Source of the DNA: an uncultured Ideonella sp.
GTDB lineage: Bacteria > Pseudomonadota > Gammaproteobacteria > Burkholderiales > Burkholderiaceae
Direction of reading: 5' to 3'
Length of the DNA: 43,281 bases
Assembly (NCBI GenBank): GCA_946479475.1
Contig: CAMLGG010000009.1
Location: 1 to 43,281 of the forward strand
This document shows positions 17,435-25,205 of the stretch, piece by piece; position 1 is the stretch's first letter, and the number at the start of each line of letters is the position of its first letter. The notes under the pieces were generated by a model. It ran no database searches, was not told the origin of the DNA, and worked only from the letters and a program-made list of their open reading frames with translations. A program made the position numbers and the translations under genes.

Positions 17435-17611
17435 AAGGGCTGAAGCGCGCATGCGCGGAGGGCCGTAGGGCTCGACCTACAGGGAGGCGCGGCGGGGTCT
17501 GCTGGTCGCGTGCATCACCGCTGCGCACCATCGTGACCAGCCTGCCGTGCATGGGGCGCTTCCCCGCTGGCGGCCCACTGCATCCGTGTCTATCGCTTCA
17601 AGGAGAACACC

Positions 17612-18166
17612 ATGACGCGCATTCATCCTGCCCATGTCCTGCTGGCCGTCGCGCTGGCCGCCGGTGGCGGCGCCGCACAGGCCTACAACTACTCGAAGTC
17701 GGTCCTCAACGGCGCCCGCGACGACATCAAGGCCACCTACAAGGCCGAGCGCGACAGCTGCGGCAAGCTCGCCGGCAATGCCAAGGACGTCTGCGTCGAG
17801 GAAGCCAAGGGCCACGAGAAGATCGCCCTGGCCTGGCTCGACTACAACTACAGCGGCTCCACCTCCGACCAGGCCAAGCTGAACGAGGCCATCTACGAGT
17901 CGCGCTACGAAGTCGCCAAGGAACGCTGCGACGATCTGGCCGGCGAACAGAAGGACGTCTGCCAGCGCGAAGCCAAGACGGCGCGCGACAAGGCCAAGGC
18001 CGACACCAAGGCGAACCAGAAGATCATGGAAGCGCAGGACGACGCCGCCGTCGCGAAGATGAAGGCCGACTACAAGCTCGCCGTCGAGCGCTGCGACACC
18101 CTGGCGGGCGAACGCAAGGACGTCTGCGTGGCCTCCGCCAAGGCCCGCTACCACGAGAGGTGGTAA
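17612..18166 (+). CDS. Secreted protein with three cysteine-pair repeats, function unknown
   Basis: 184 residues with a signal peptide (MTRIHPAHVLLAVALAAGGG, then AAQA). The mature protein is highly charged, Lys/Glu/Ala-rich and probably helical. It carries three copies of a C-x10-C unit: C50-GKLAGNAKDV-C61, C106-DDLAGEQKDV-C117 and C161-DTLAGERKDV-C172, spaced 55-56 residues apart, each followed by an E/A-K helix. The cysteines probably pair within each unit in the periplasm. A strong ribosome-binding site (AAGGAG) precedes the ATG. I recognise the type only as hypothetical exported proteins of betaproteobacteria and cannot assign a function. Confidence 0.85.
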   Translation: MTRIHPAHVLLAVALAAGGGAAQAYNYSKSVLNGARDDIKATYKAERDSCGKLAGNAKDVCVEEAKGHEKIALAWLDYNYSGSTSDQAKLNEAIYESRYEVAKERCDDLAGEQKDVCQREAKTARDKAKADTKANQKIMEAQDDAAVAKMKADYKLAVERCDTLAGERKDVCVASAKARYHERW

Positions 18167-18172
18167 CCCAAC

Positions 18173-18197
18173 GGGTGCGGCGCGCAGCGCCGCACCC
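18173..18197. terminator. Bidirectional hairpin terminator between convergent genes
   Basis: An 11-bp perfect stem, GGGTGCGGCGC / GCGCCGCACCC, with a GCA loop lies 6 bp after the stop of the cysteine-repeat gene. It directly abuts the stop codon of the convergent esterase gene (18198-18200). A T-tract is absent on both sides. Confidence 0.6.
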
Positions 18198-19550
18198 TCA
18201 AAGCCCGGCGGGATAGGTTTCAGGCACTTCGGCGCTCCACTCGGCGTCGGGCTCCAGCGGTTCGACGGCGCGGCTTTGGTCGATGTGGATCAGGGCGTCG
18301 AACTGCCGCAGCAGCCGGGCGAAGAAGTAATGGCTCTGCCGCTCGGTGTCCGGCCGGTAGATGACCCCGATGGCGCGCTGCAACCGCGGCGCGCTCAGCA
18401 CCTCGGCCAGGCCTTGCACTGCGCCCGCCCCTCGCAACGGCAGCATGAAGCGCTGCAGGCCGACCTCGTGCATCAGGCCTTCGTAGCTGTCGCGGCGGGA
18501 GGGCAGCACCAGCTTGCGTTCGGCCGGGCCGTCCCAATCGCTGGCGGCCGTGACGCTGCCCGCGTGCGTCGAGAAGCCCACCAGCACCGAGTCGGCGCCG
18601 TGCCGCTCGCGCACCAGCTGGCCCAGGTTCAGCTCGCCGCGCCGGCCCATCTCGGTGGCACGGGCATCTCCCAGGTGGGAGTTGTGGGCCCACAGCACGA
18701 TCTTCGGCTTGGCGCCGCCCTGCCGGCCCAGGTGGTGTTCGAGTTCGTTGAGGGTTTCCATCATGTGGCGATCGCGCAGGTTCCAGCTCGACACGTCGCT
18801 CAGGTACATCGAGCGGTAGTAGGCCTCCGCGTTCATCACCAGGCGGGCGTTCTGCTCGGCGTCGAAAGCCTCCTCGCCGGCCATCCGCCCGGCCGTCGTG
18901 GAAAGGGCCGCGCGCTGGCGACGCAGGTCGACCAGCATCGCGATCACCTCGCGCTCGCAGTTCTTGCTGGCGCCCAGCCCCGTCATGAGGCCGTACACCG
19001 GGCTGTCGTTGCCGAACAGGTCGAAGCAGGCATAGCGCTCCCGCGCGCGGCGAGCCGCGGCCGGGTCGATGTTGTGCAGGTATTGCAGCACCGCGCTCAT
19101 CGAGCCGTGCAGGCTGTACAGGTCCAGGCCGTAGAAGCCGGCCCGCTCGTCGGCGCCGCGCGTGTCGTTGAAGTCGCGCAGCCAGTCGACGAACTCCGTG
19201 ACGGCGGTATTGCGCCACATCCAGGTCGGGAAGCGCTTGAAGCCGGCCAGGGCGTCCTCGGCCGAGGCGTCGTCGCTCATTGCGCGGACGTAGCGGTCGA
19301 CGCGATAGCTGTCGGGCCAGTCGCCCTCCACCGCCACCGCGCGGAAGCCCTTCTCGGCGATGAGCCGCTGGGTGATCAGCGCCCGCTCCCGGTAGAACTC
19401 GTGCGTGCCGTGAGAGGCCTCGCCGATCAGCACGAAGCGGGCGTCGCCGATGAGCGAGAGCAGCGCGTCGTGGTCTCGCTCGCCGCCCGACAGCGGGTGC
19501 AGCACCTGGCGCAGGGGATCGGCCGCGCGGTTGTCTGGGGCTGCCGTCAT
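18198..19550 (-). CDS. Erythromycin-esterase-family hydrolase
   Basis: 450 residues. The family motif GEASHGTHEFYRER gives E44 and H47. E75 lies in AVAVEGDWPD, and H289/H292 lie in LWAHNSHLGDARATEMG; these match the essential Glu/His set of EreA/EreB. The resistance enzymes open the macrolide lactone ring, but most chromosomal relatives have unknown substrates, so macrolide resistance should not be assumed. The ATG overlaps the stop of the upstream phosphoribosyltransferase gene (ATGA at 19547-19550). This pairing, sometimes as a fusion, recurs in proteobacteria and suggests a shared pathway. Confidence 0.93.
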   Translation of the reverse strand: MTAAPDNRAADPLRQVLHPLSGGERDHDALLSLIGDARFVLIGEASHGTHEFYRERALITQRLIAEKGFRAVAVEGDWPDSYRVDRYVRAMSDDASAEDALAGFKRFPTWMWRNTAVTEFVDWLRDFNDTRGADERAGFYGLDLYSLHGSMSAVLQYLHNIDPAAARRARERYACFDLFGNDSPVYGLMTGLGASKNCEREVIAMLVDLRRQRAALSTTAGRMAGEEAFDAEQNARLVMNAEAYYRSMYLSDVSSWNLRDRHMMETLNELEHHLGRQGGAKPKIVLWAHNSHLGDARATEMGRRGELNLGQLVRERHGADSVLVGFSTHAGSVTAASDWDGPAERKLVLPSRRDSYEGLMHEVGLQRFMLPLRGAGAVQGLAEVLSAPRLQRAIGVIYRPDTERQSHYFFARLLRQFDALIHIDQSRAVEPLEPDAEWSAEVPETYPAGL

Positions 19551-20236
19551 CGAGCGCCTCCCGGGAGCGGAAGGTCGGACGAGAACTGCCGCGCCTCGGC
19601 GAGCAGGGCGCGCACCTCGTCGTCGCCGGTCTGCGAGAAATCCTCGTACCAGCGGCCGACCGAGCGCAGCGGCTCGGGCGTGGAGGCGCAGACGACCTCG
19701 TCCACCTCGCCGCGCAGCTGCTCGCAGACCTCCTTCGAGGCGGTGGGCACCGCCACCACCAGGCGGGCCGGCTGCAGGGCCTTGAGTGCCTTGACGGCCG
19801 CCATCATGGTGGCGCCGGTAGCCAGGCCATCGTCGACCAGGATCACGCTGCGGCTCGTCACCTCCGGCGGCGGCCGGCGGTCGCGGTACAGCTGCTCTCG
19901 CCGGTCCAGCTCGGCCTGCTCGGCGCGGGTCTCGGCCTCGATCGCCGACTCCTCGATGCCGAGCATGTGGACGACGTTCGGGTTCAGCACCCGCACGCCC
20001 CCGCTGGCCAGCGCGCCCATCGCCAGCTCCTCGTGCCCCGGCACGCCGAGCTTGCGCACGAGGAAGACATCCAGCGGCACCTTCAGGGCCCTGGCGACCT
20101 CGTAGCCCACCGGCACCCCGCCGCGCGGCAGGGCCAGCACGACGACGTCGGGCCGGTCGGCGTACCCGGTCAACGATTGCGCCAGCACCCGCCCGGCGTG
20201 TCGGCGGTCCCGGTAGACGACTTCAGTGGGTGGCAT
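19547..20236 (-). CDS. Phosphoribosyltransferase-domain protein
   Basis: 229 residues. The PRPP-binding loop is VILVDDGLATGAT at 131-143, and the N-terminal loop is VVVLALPRGGVPVGYEVA. Between them, LDVFLVRKLGVPGHEELAMG is typical of the stand-alone PRTase-like proteins found beside erythromycin esterase or dienelactone hydrolase genes, rather than of purine salvage enzymes. The substrate is unknown. The start at 20236 is supported by an AGGGAG ribosome-binding site about 8 bp upstream. An in-frame extension to 20314 adds unrelated residues. It is the first gene of the two-gene operon with the esterase. Confidence 0.9.
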   Translation of the reverse strand: MPPTEVVYRDRRHAGRVLAQSLTGYADRPDVVVLALPRGGVPVGYEVARALKVPLDVFLVRKLGVPGHEELAMGALASGGVRVLNPNVVHMLGIEESAIEAETRAEQAELDRREQLYRDRRPPPEVTSRSVILVDDGLATGATMMAAVKALKALQPARLVVAVPTASKEVCEQLRGEVDEVVCASTPEPLRSVGRWYEDFSQTGDDEVRALLAEARQFSSDLPLPGGAR

Positions 20237-20368
20237 GGCGGCTCTCCCTGGGCTGCTCATGCGCCTCGGGGGCAAACCGCATTCCGCCCGGCAGCCGGGC
20301 GACACCGCGGCCACGCGGCGCCCGGTCCGTCCGAGGGTCCACCGTCACCGCCTACAATCCCTCCCCTC

Positions 20369-20443
20369 GCCGCCGTAGTTCAATGGATAGAACGGGGACC
20401 TCCTAAGTCTCAGATGCAGGTTCGATTCCTGCCGGGGGCGCCA
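20369..20443 (+). tRNA. tRNA-Arg, anticodon CCT (reads AGG)
   Basis: A full cloverleaf can be drawn: acceptor 20369-20375 with 20433-20439, D-stem GTTC/GAAC, anticodon stem GGGAC/GTCTC with loop CTCCTAA (anticodon CCT at 20402-20404), a four-base variable loop, T-stem GCAGG/CCTGC with loop TTCGATT, discriminator G and encoded CCA (20441-20443). The fourth acceptor pair is a G-G mismatch (20372 opposite 20436). TACAAT at 20353-20358 could be its -10 element. Confidence 0.92.
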
Positions 20444-20491
20444 GGCCGCTGCTGTCGGGTGCTCTCGCCCGAGCCGGCGAAACCTCAGGGC

Positions 20492-21394
20492 ATGGGCATC
20501 GGCATCGCGCTCGCTTCGGCACTGGTGATCCTCGTCGGCCCTCTCATCCTGGGGCTGGCGGGATGGGCGAACGGGCGGCGCGCCGCCTCTGACCTCCCTC
20601 TACACGGGCCCTGGCGCCCCGCCATCGTCTCGGCGCTGCTCTACACGCTGGCCTTCAGCCTCACGTTCCTCATCCAGGAGCTGTTCCTGGTGCTGCCCAA
20701 GGCCCTCACGCCGTGCCTCAGGCCGACGCTGTTGCACAACAACCACAGCTGGGAGGGCGAGCACCCGCTGGCGGCGCTGTTCCAGGGCACCGGGGCCCTG
20801 GCGACACTCGTCACCGGCCTGGCGTGGGCCCTGTGGCTGCGCGGCCGCCGAGGCAGGTCCGGCACCCTGCGCCTGTTCGCCTTCTGGATGGCCTACTGCG
20901 GCGTGTACATGGCGCTGCCGCAGGTCGTCGTGGGCGCCTTGAGCCCGCTGAGCGACCTCGGCATGGCGATGGGCTACCTGCAGCTCACCCCGGGCGCCCG
21001 CACCGCCGCGGCCCTCGTAGCCCTGGCGGCCCTTCCCTTGGCGGCGCTCTGGCTGGTGCGCCCGCTGCTGGAGCTCGCGCAAGCGGAAGACCACTTGCAG
21101 AGCGCTCGTGGCCGTGCGCGCTTCGTGTTCCGGACGGCAACCCTGCCCGCACTGGCCGCGCTCCCGCTCATCGTCGCCTTCCGGGTCCCGCGCGGCTGGA
21201 TCGAGGTACTGCTCGTGCCTGCGGCAGTCACGGTGGCGGGCGTGCCGTGGCTGCAGGCGTTGGCGTGGCTTGCCAAGGGCGCTGCGCCCTCCGGCGCGCC
21301 GGCACGCTGGTCAGCCCGCGGGCCGGCCCTGGCCGTCCTCCTGCTGCTCCTGCTCTTCCAGCTCGTCCTCAGGCCGGGGGTGCGCTTCTTCTAG
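20492..21394 (+). CDS. Multi-spanning integral membrane protein of unknown function
   Basis: 300 residues with about seven or eight hydrophobic segments (for example IALASALVILVGPLILGLAG, AIVSALLYTLAFSLTFLIQE, AAALVALAALPLAALWLV and GPALAVLLLLLLFQLVL). A His-rich extramembrane loop reads LLHNNHSWEGEHPLAALF. The ATG at 20492 follows AGGG at a short distance. The frame stays open back to 19967, but that stretch covers the tRNA and is not coding. I recognise no family. The histidine loop could bind metal but shows no protease motif. It stands between the tRNA and the two-component genes, with 73 bp to the latter. Confidence 0.8.
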   Translation: MGIGIALASALVILVGPLILGLAGWANGRRAASDLPLHGPWRPAIVSALLYTLAFSLTFLIQELFLVLPKALTPCLRPTLLHNNHSWEGEHPLAALFQGTGALATLVTGLAWALWLRGRRGRSGTLRLFAFWMAYCGVYMALPQVVVGALSPLSDLGMAMGYLQLTPGARTAAALVALAALPLAALWLVRPLLELAQAEDHLQSARGRARFVFRTATLPALAALPLIVAFRVPRGWIEVLLVPAAVTVAGVPWLQALAWLAKGAAPSGAPARWSARGPALAVLLLLLLFQLVLRPGVRFF

Positions 21395-21467
21395 GGGACG
21401 AGCGCGGCGGCGCCGTCCCGGGCCGATAAACTCCGGCCCCACCGCGATGACGCGGCGGGAGGCCGTC

Positions 21468-22235
21468 ATGCCCGGTACCGAAAGCCCCAGTCCACCGACG
21501 CTGCTCGTCGTCGACGACGAACCGGAACTGCGAGCCCTGCTCGCCGAGTATTTCGGCCGCCACGGCTTCGCGGTGCGGGTCGCGTCCGACGCGGCCGCTG
21601 CTCGCCGGGCGGTCGCTGCCGAGTTGCCCGCGCTGGCCATCCTCGACATCAACATGCCCGGCGAGAACGGCCTGTCGCTCGCCCGCTGGATGCGCGACGC
21701 CCACCCCGGCGTCGGCCTGGTGATGCTCACCACGGCCGGCGAGTCGGTCGACCGCATCGTCGGCCTGGAGCTCGGCGCCGACGACTACCTGCCCAAGCCC
21801 TTCGACCTGCGCGAGCTGCTGGCCCGGGTGCGTTCGGTGCTGCGCCGGATGCAGACCTCCGCCGGCATCGCGGCGGCGCCCGCCCCCTCTCCTGCCCCCG
21901 CCGCACCAGCCAGCCGCCGCGTCGCCTTCGGCCACTGCCAGCTCGACCTGGACGAACGCCGCCTGCTGGCCGCCGACAACACCGACATCGAGATCAGCGC
22001 GGCCGAGTTCGACCTGCTCGCACTGTTCGCCCGCAACCCCAACCGGCCGCTGAACCGCGACCAGATCATGGAGCAGGCGCACCACCGCGGCTGGGACGTC
22101 TTCGACCGGTCGATCGACCTGCGCGTGATGCGCCTGCGCCGCAAGATCGAGCGCAACCCCGACAAGCCCGAGCTGATCAAGACGGTGCGCAACGTGGGCT
22201 ACGTCTTCGTGCCGGCCGAACCTGCCAAGCCATGA
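21468..22235 (+). CDS. OmpR-family response regulator
   Basis: 255 residues. The receiver domain has acidic pocket VVDDEPE, phosphoacceptor D60 (AILDINMPGENG), the T of VMLTTAGES and K in YLPKPFD. An Ala/Pro linker follows, then a winged-helix DNA-binding domain (ISAAEFDLLALFARNPNRPL, RSIDLRVMRLRRKIE, IKTVRNVGYVFV). The ATG at 21468 has a GGGAGG ribosome-binding site; an upstream ATG at 21447 is less likely. The stop overlaps the kinase start by 4 bp (ATGA), so the two form a cognate pair. The target genes are unknown. Confidence 0.95.
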   Translation: MPGTESPSPPTLLVVDDEPELRALLAEYFGRHGFAVRVASDAAAARRAVAAELPALAILDINMPGENGLSLARWMRDAHPGVGLVMLTTAGESVDRIVGLELGADDYLPKPFDLRELLARVRSVLRRMQTSAGIAAAPAPSPAPAAPASRRVAFGHCQLDLDERRLLAADNTDIEISAAEFDLLALFARNPNRPLNRDQIMEQAHHRGWDVFDRSIDLRVMRLRRKIERNPDKPELIKTVRNVGYVFVPAEPAKP

Positions 22236-24172
22236 TCAGCGGCCTGCCGCCCGACATGGCCGGCCTGCGGCCATTGCTCGACCACATCCCGGGCCGCGTC
22301 ATCGTCCTCGGGCCGGACCGGCGCTACCTCTACGTCAACCGCGAGTTCCTCGATTTCTTCGGCCTGCGCGAGGAAGAGGCCGTGGGCCGCCACGTGGCCG
22401 AGGTGCTGGGCGAGGAGATCGACCGCACCTTCGAGCCGGTGGCCGAGAAGCTGTTCGGCGGCGAGCCGCTGCGATGGGAGGGCTGGGTCGACTACCCGAA
22501 GCAGGGCCGGCACTACCTGCAGCAGCACCTGATGCCCTACGCGCCCGAAGGCGGCGCGGTGCGGGCCGTGATCGCCTTCGGCCGCGACATCACCGATCTC
22601 AAGCTGCGCGAGCTCGAGCTCGCCGGCAAGCTGCAGGAGCTGCAGGCCAGCGAGGCCCTGAAGTCGGCCATCTTCGACCACGCCCTGGCGGCCCTGATCT
22701 CCACCGACGGCAACGGCCGCATCGTCGAGTTCAATCCCTCCGCCGAGGCCATGTTCCAGCGCCATCGCGCCGACGTGCTGGGCCGGCGCGTGAGCGACGT
22801 GGTGATGCCCGAGCGCTACCGCGAGATGCACGAGGAGGGCATGGCCCGGGTGCAGGCCGGCGGCGTGCCGCGGCTGCTGGGCAGGCGCGTGCAGCTGCAC
22901 GGCCTGCGCGCCGACGGCAGCGAGTTCCCCATCGAGATGGTGCTGTGGCGCACCGATGTGCAAGGCGCCGTGCGCTTCACCGCCTCGCTGATGGACATGA
23001 CCGAGGTGCAGCAGGCCAACCGCGAGATCGAGCGCCAGCGCGAGGCCCTGCGCCAGAGCGAGAAGCTCACCGCGATGGGCAGCCTGCTGGCGGGCGTCGC
23101 CCACGAGCTGAACAACCCGCTGGCCATCGTGATGGGCCGTGCCAGCCTGCTGGAGGAGCGCTGCGAGGACCAGCCCCAGCTGAGGGCCGACGCGCAGCGC
23201 ATCCGCGAGGCGGCCGAGCGCTGCGGGCGCATAGTGCGGACCTTCCTCAACATGGCCCGCAGCCGCCCCAGCCAGCGCGCACCCGTGGCATTGAACGAGA
23301 TGGTGCGGGCCGCCAGCGACATGCTGCAGTACGGCTACCGCACGCACGGCATCGAGCTGGAGCTGGCGTTGGGCGAGGCCCTGCCGCCGGTCATCGCCGA
23401 CACCGACGAGATCGGCCAGGTGGTGATGAACCTGCTCGTCAACGCCCAGCAGGCCCTCGCAGGCCGCGAAGGCCCGCGCCGCGTTCGGGTGCAGTCGGGG
23501 CTGGAGCCCAGGCGCGAGACCCGGGAGCCGCGCGTCTGGCTGCGGGTGGACGACAACGGGCCGGGGGTGCCGGTCGACCTTCGGGCCCACGTGTTCGACG
23601 CGTACTTCACGACCAAGCCCGAGGGCATAGGCACCGGCCTCGGGCTGGCCGTTTCACGCTCGCTGGCGCGTTCGCACGGCGGCGAGCTGGTGCTGGAGGC
23701 GAACTCGGCGCTCGGCGGCGCGTGCTTCCGGCTGAGCCTGCCGATCAGCGGCGTGGCGGCGCCCGACACGACGCCCGGCGAGCTCCATGCCGCGCCGGGT
23801 GAAGCCGTACAGGCGCGGGTGCTCGTGGTCGACGACGAGCCCGAGCTGGCCGCCCTGATGCGCGAGATGCTGGAGGGCGCCGGCTACGAAGTGGCCACCG
23901 CCGAGTCCGGCGCCGTCGCCCTGGAGATGCTCGCGCTGGCCCGCTTCGACGCCATCGTCTCGGACCTTCGCATGCCGGACATGGACGGCGCGGCGCTGTG
24001 GCGCGAGGTCTCGGCGCGCCAGCCTCGCCTCGCGCGCGCGATGCTGTTCGTCACCGGCGACACGCTCTCGCCCGACGCCCGCGCCTTCCTGCGCAGCGCC
24101 CACTGCGATTCGCTGGACAAGCCCTTCTCGCGGACCGACCTGCTCGCGAAGGTGGCGGCCTTGTTCGGCTAG
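22232..24172 (+). CDS. Soluble hybrid histidine kinase: PAS-PAS-HisKA-HATPase-REC
   Basis: 646 residues without transmembrane segments. Two PAS domains (about 10-125 and 145-265) precede a short coiled coil (QQANREIERQREALRQSEKL). The HisKA domain has phospho-accepting H291 (GVAHELNNPLAIV). The ATPase domain has an N-box (NLLVNAQQAL), G1 box (VDDNGPGVP) and G2 box (GIGTGLGLAVSRSL). A C-terminal receiver has D578 (AIVSDLRMPDMDG) and K in LDKPFS. The kinase core is of the NtrB-like HELNNPL class. The signal is probably a cytosolic redox state or small ligand sensed by PAS. It is coupled to the OmpR-type regulator just upstream. Its stop codon overlaps that of the convergent globin gene. Confidence 0.95.
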   Translation: MISGLPPDMAGLRPLLDHIPGRVIVLGPDRRYLYVNREFLDFFGLREEEAVGRHVAEVLGEEIDRTFEPVAEKLFGGEPLRWEGWVDYPKQGRHYLQQHLMPYAPEGGAVRAVIAFGRDITDLKLRELELAGKLQELQASEALKSAIFDHALAALISTDGNGRIVEFNPSAEAMFQRHRADVLGRRVSDVVMPERYREMHEEGMARVQAGGVPRLLGRRVQLHGLRADGSEFPIEMVLWRTDVQGAVRFTASLMDMTEVQQANREIERQREALRQSEKLTAMGSLLAGVAHELNNPLAIVMGRASLLEERCEDQPQLRADAQRIREAAERCGRIVRTFLNMARSRPSQRAPVALNEMVRAASDMLQYGYRTHGIELELALGEALPPVIADTDEIGQVVMNLLVNAQQALAGREGPRRVRVQSGLEPRRETREPRVWLRVDDNGPGVPVDLRAHVFDAYFTTKPEGIGTGLGLAVSRSLARSHGGELVLEANSALGGACFRLSLPISGVAAPDTTPGELHAAPGEAVQARVLVVDDEPELAALMREMLEGAGYEVATAESGAVALEMLALARFDAIVSDLRMPDMDGAALWREVSARQPRLARAMLFVTGDTLSPDARAFLRSAHCDSLDKPFSRTDLLAKVAALFG

Positions 24173-24591
24173 ATCGCGTCGGCGGTCTCCAGCGCGCCTT
24201 CCATCATCGTGCGGCTGACCACGCCGTAAAGCGTGACCCAGGCCTCGCGCACCTCGGCCGTGAAGGCATCGCCCAGGCCCTGCTCCAGCGTCTCGATCAG
24301 CGCCGCGCCGACAACGGCGTAGTGGTGGTCGCGAACACCGTAGCCCACGTGCCGGCCCCCGAGGTTGCGCAGCACCGGCACCAGCGCGTCGGGCCGGTCC
24401 AGCAGGTGCACGGCCGCGCCGATCATCGTCATCAGGCGCTCGCCCTGGGCCGCCATGTCGCCGCGGAACATGCCGCGCAGCGAGGGGTCGCTGTCGAACA
24501 GGTTGTCATAGAAAAGCGCGGCGGCCTGGCCGGCGATGGGCTGGACGAGCGCGAAGCTTTCGCGGACGAGTCGGACTTGGGCGGCGTTCAT
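24169..24591 (-). CDS. Single-domain bacterial haemoglobin (Vgb/flavohaemoglobin-type globin)
   Basis: 140 residues covering a full globin fold without a reductase domain. Proximal histidine is H81 (GRHVGYGV), the B10 tyrosine is Y28 (LFYDNLFDSDPSLRGMF) and a candidate distal E7 glutamine is Q49. These match the Vitreoscilla haemoglobin/flavohaemoglobin class, which binds O2 and can detoxify NO when reduced. A good ribosome-binding site (AGGAGAG) precedes the ATG. It converges on the hybrid kinase with stops sharing CTAG (24169-24172). I found no clear FNR or NO-regulator site in the 172 bp upstream. Confidence 0.93.
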   Translation of the reverse strand: MNAAQVRLVRESFALVQPIAGQAAALFYDNLFDSDPSLRGMFRGDMAAQGERLMTMIGAAVHLLDRPDALVPVLRNLGGRHVGYGVRDHHYAVVGAALIETLEQGLGDAFTAEVREAWVTLYGVVSRTMMEGALETADAI

Positions 24592-24763
24592 GGCGGTCTC
24601 TCCTGTGAGGCCGCCAGCTTCGGGCGCCGGCGTTTCACGCGTGCTTCAGGTGGCGCGGGCGATCTGTTTCGTTTGTTGTGCCGCTTGTCGATCGGCGCCT
24701 TGGCCGTTCGTCGTCCTGATTGAAACGTCCCATCCCGGGACGCCAGCACGCCAAGGAAGCCCC

Positions 24764-25174
24764 ATGACCAGGATGATCTTCGCCAGCCTCCCCGTCACCG
24801 ACCTGCCATCTTCCATCGCCTTCTACCAGGCGCTCGGCTTCGAGAAGAACCCGCAGTTCAGCGACGACAGCTCCGCCTGCATGGTCTGGAGCGAAGCGAT
24901 CTACGCGATGCTGCTCACCCATGCGAAGTGGCGCACCTTCACCGACCGGCCCCTGCCGCCTCCGGGCACCAGCGCGGTGATGCTCTCGCTGGCCCTGGAC
25001 AGCCGGGAGGCGGTCGACGCGATGAACCAGGCCGCGGCCGCGCACGGAGGGCAGGCCGACGTGAACCCGGTGCAGGAGCTGGGCTTCATGTACAGCCGCG
25101 ACCTCGCCGACCCCGACGGGCACCTGTGGGGCGCCTTCTGGATGGATCCGGCGGGGATGCCTGCGGTGTCATGA
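24764..25174 (+). CDS. VOC (glyoxalase/bleomycin-resistance) superfamily protein
   Basis: 136 residues: MTRMIFASLPVTDLPSSIAFYQALGFEKNPQFS at the N-terminus and DLADPDGHLWGAFWMDP at the end are the paired beta-alpha-beta-beta-beta modules of the VOC fold. This subgroup (lactoylglutathione lyase-like, with the central DSREAVDAMNQAAAAHGG helix) is very common and usually uncharacterised. Metal ligands cannot be assigned with confidence. AAGGAA precedes the ATG at 24764. It is 31 bp upstream of the hydroxymethyltransferase-like gene and probably shares its transcript. Confidence 0.92.
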   Translation: MTRMIFASLPVTDLPSSIAFYQALGFEKNPQFSDDSSACMVWSEAIYAMLLTHAKWRTFTDRPLPPPGTSAVMLSLALDSREAVDAMNQAAAAHGGQADVNPVQELGFMYSRDLADPDGHLWGAFWMDPAGMPAVS

Positions 25175-25205
25175 TCGCCGATGTTCAGGCTCAGGACGCC
25201 CCGAC

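Larger units (their letters stand above)
17297..17611. other. Gene-free, hairpin-rich intergenic spacer
   Basis: The 315 bases between tamB and the repeat protein contain no credible gene. The first half is an extremely C/G-rich block of runs and inverted repeats of the type scattered through many Burkholderiales genomes. Next come a perfect hairpin (17411-17434) with a third copy of its arm, and then an ordinary leader. The leader ends in a strong Shine-Dalgarno sequence (AAGGAG, 17599-17604) for the next gene. I see no clear promoter. Confidence 0.6.

Noticed and set aside
13255..17452. Minus-strand open frames of 1134 and 1160 codons opposite tamB
   Set aside because: Low-complexity Ser/Arg/Ala and Arg/Gly/Gln translations without motifs; the plus strand is a normal TamB. 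Very high GC removes stop codons from other frames.
17560..17585. A sigma-54-like promoter (TGGC...TGCA) before the cysteine-repeat gene
   Set aside because: GG-to-GC spacing is nine instead of ten bases and the inner consensus positions do not match.
18198..19550. Calling the esterase homologue a macrolide-resistance gene
   Set aside because: Most chromosomal members of the family have unknown substrates, and the phosphoribosyltransferase partner points elsewhere.
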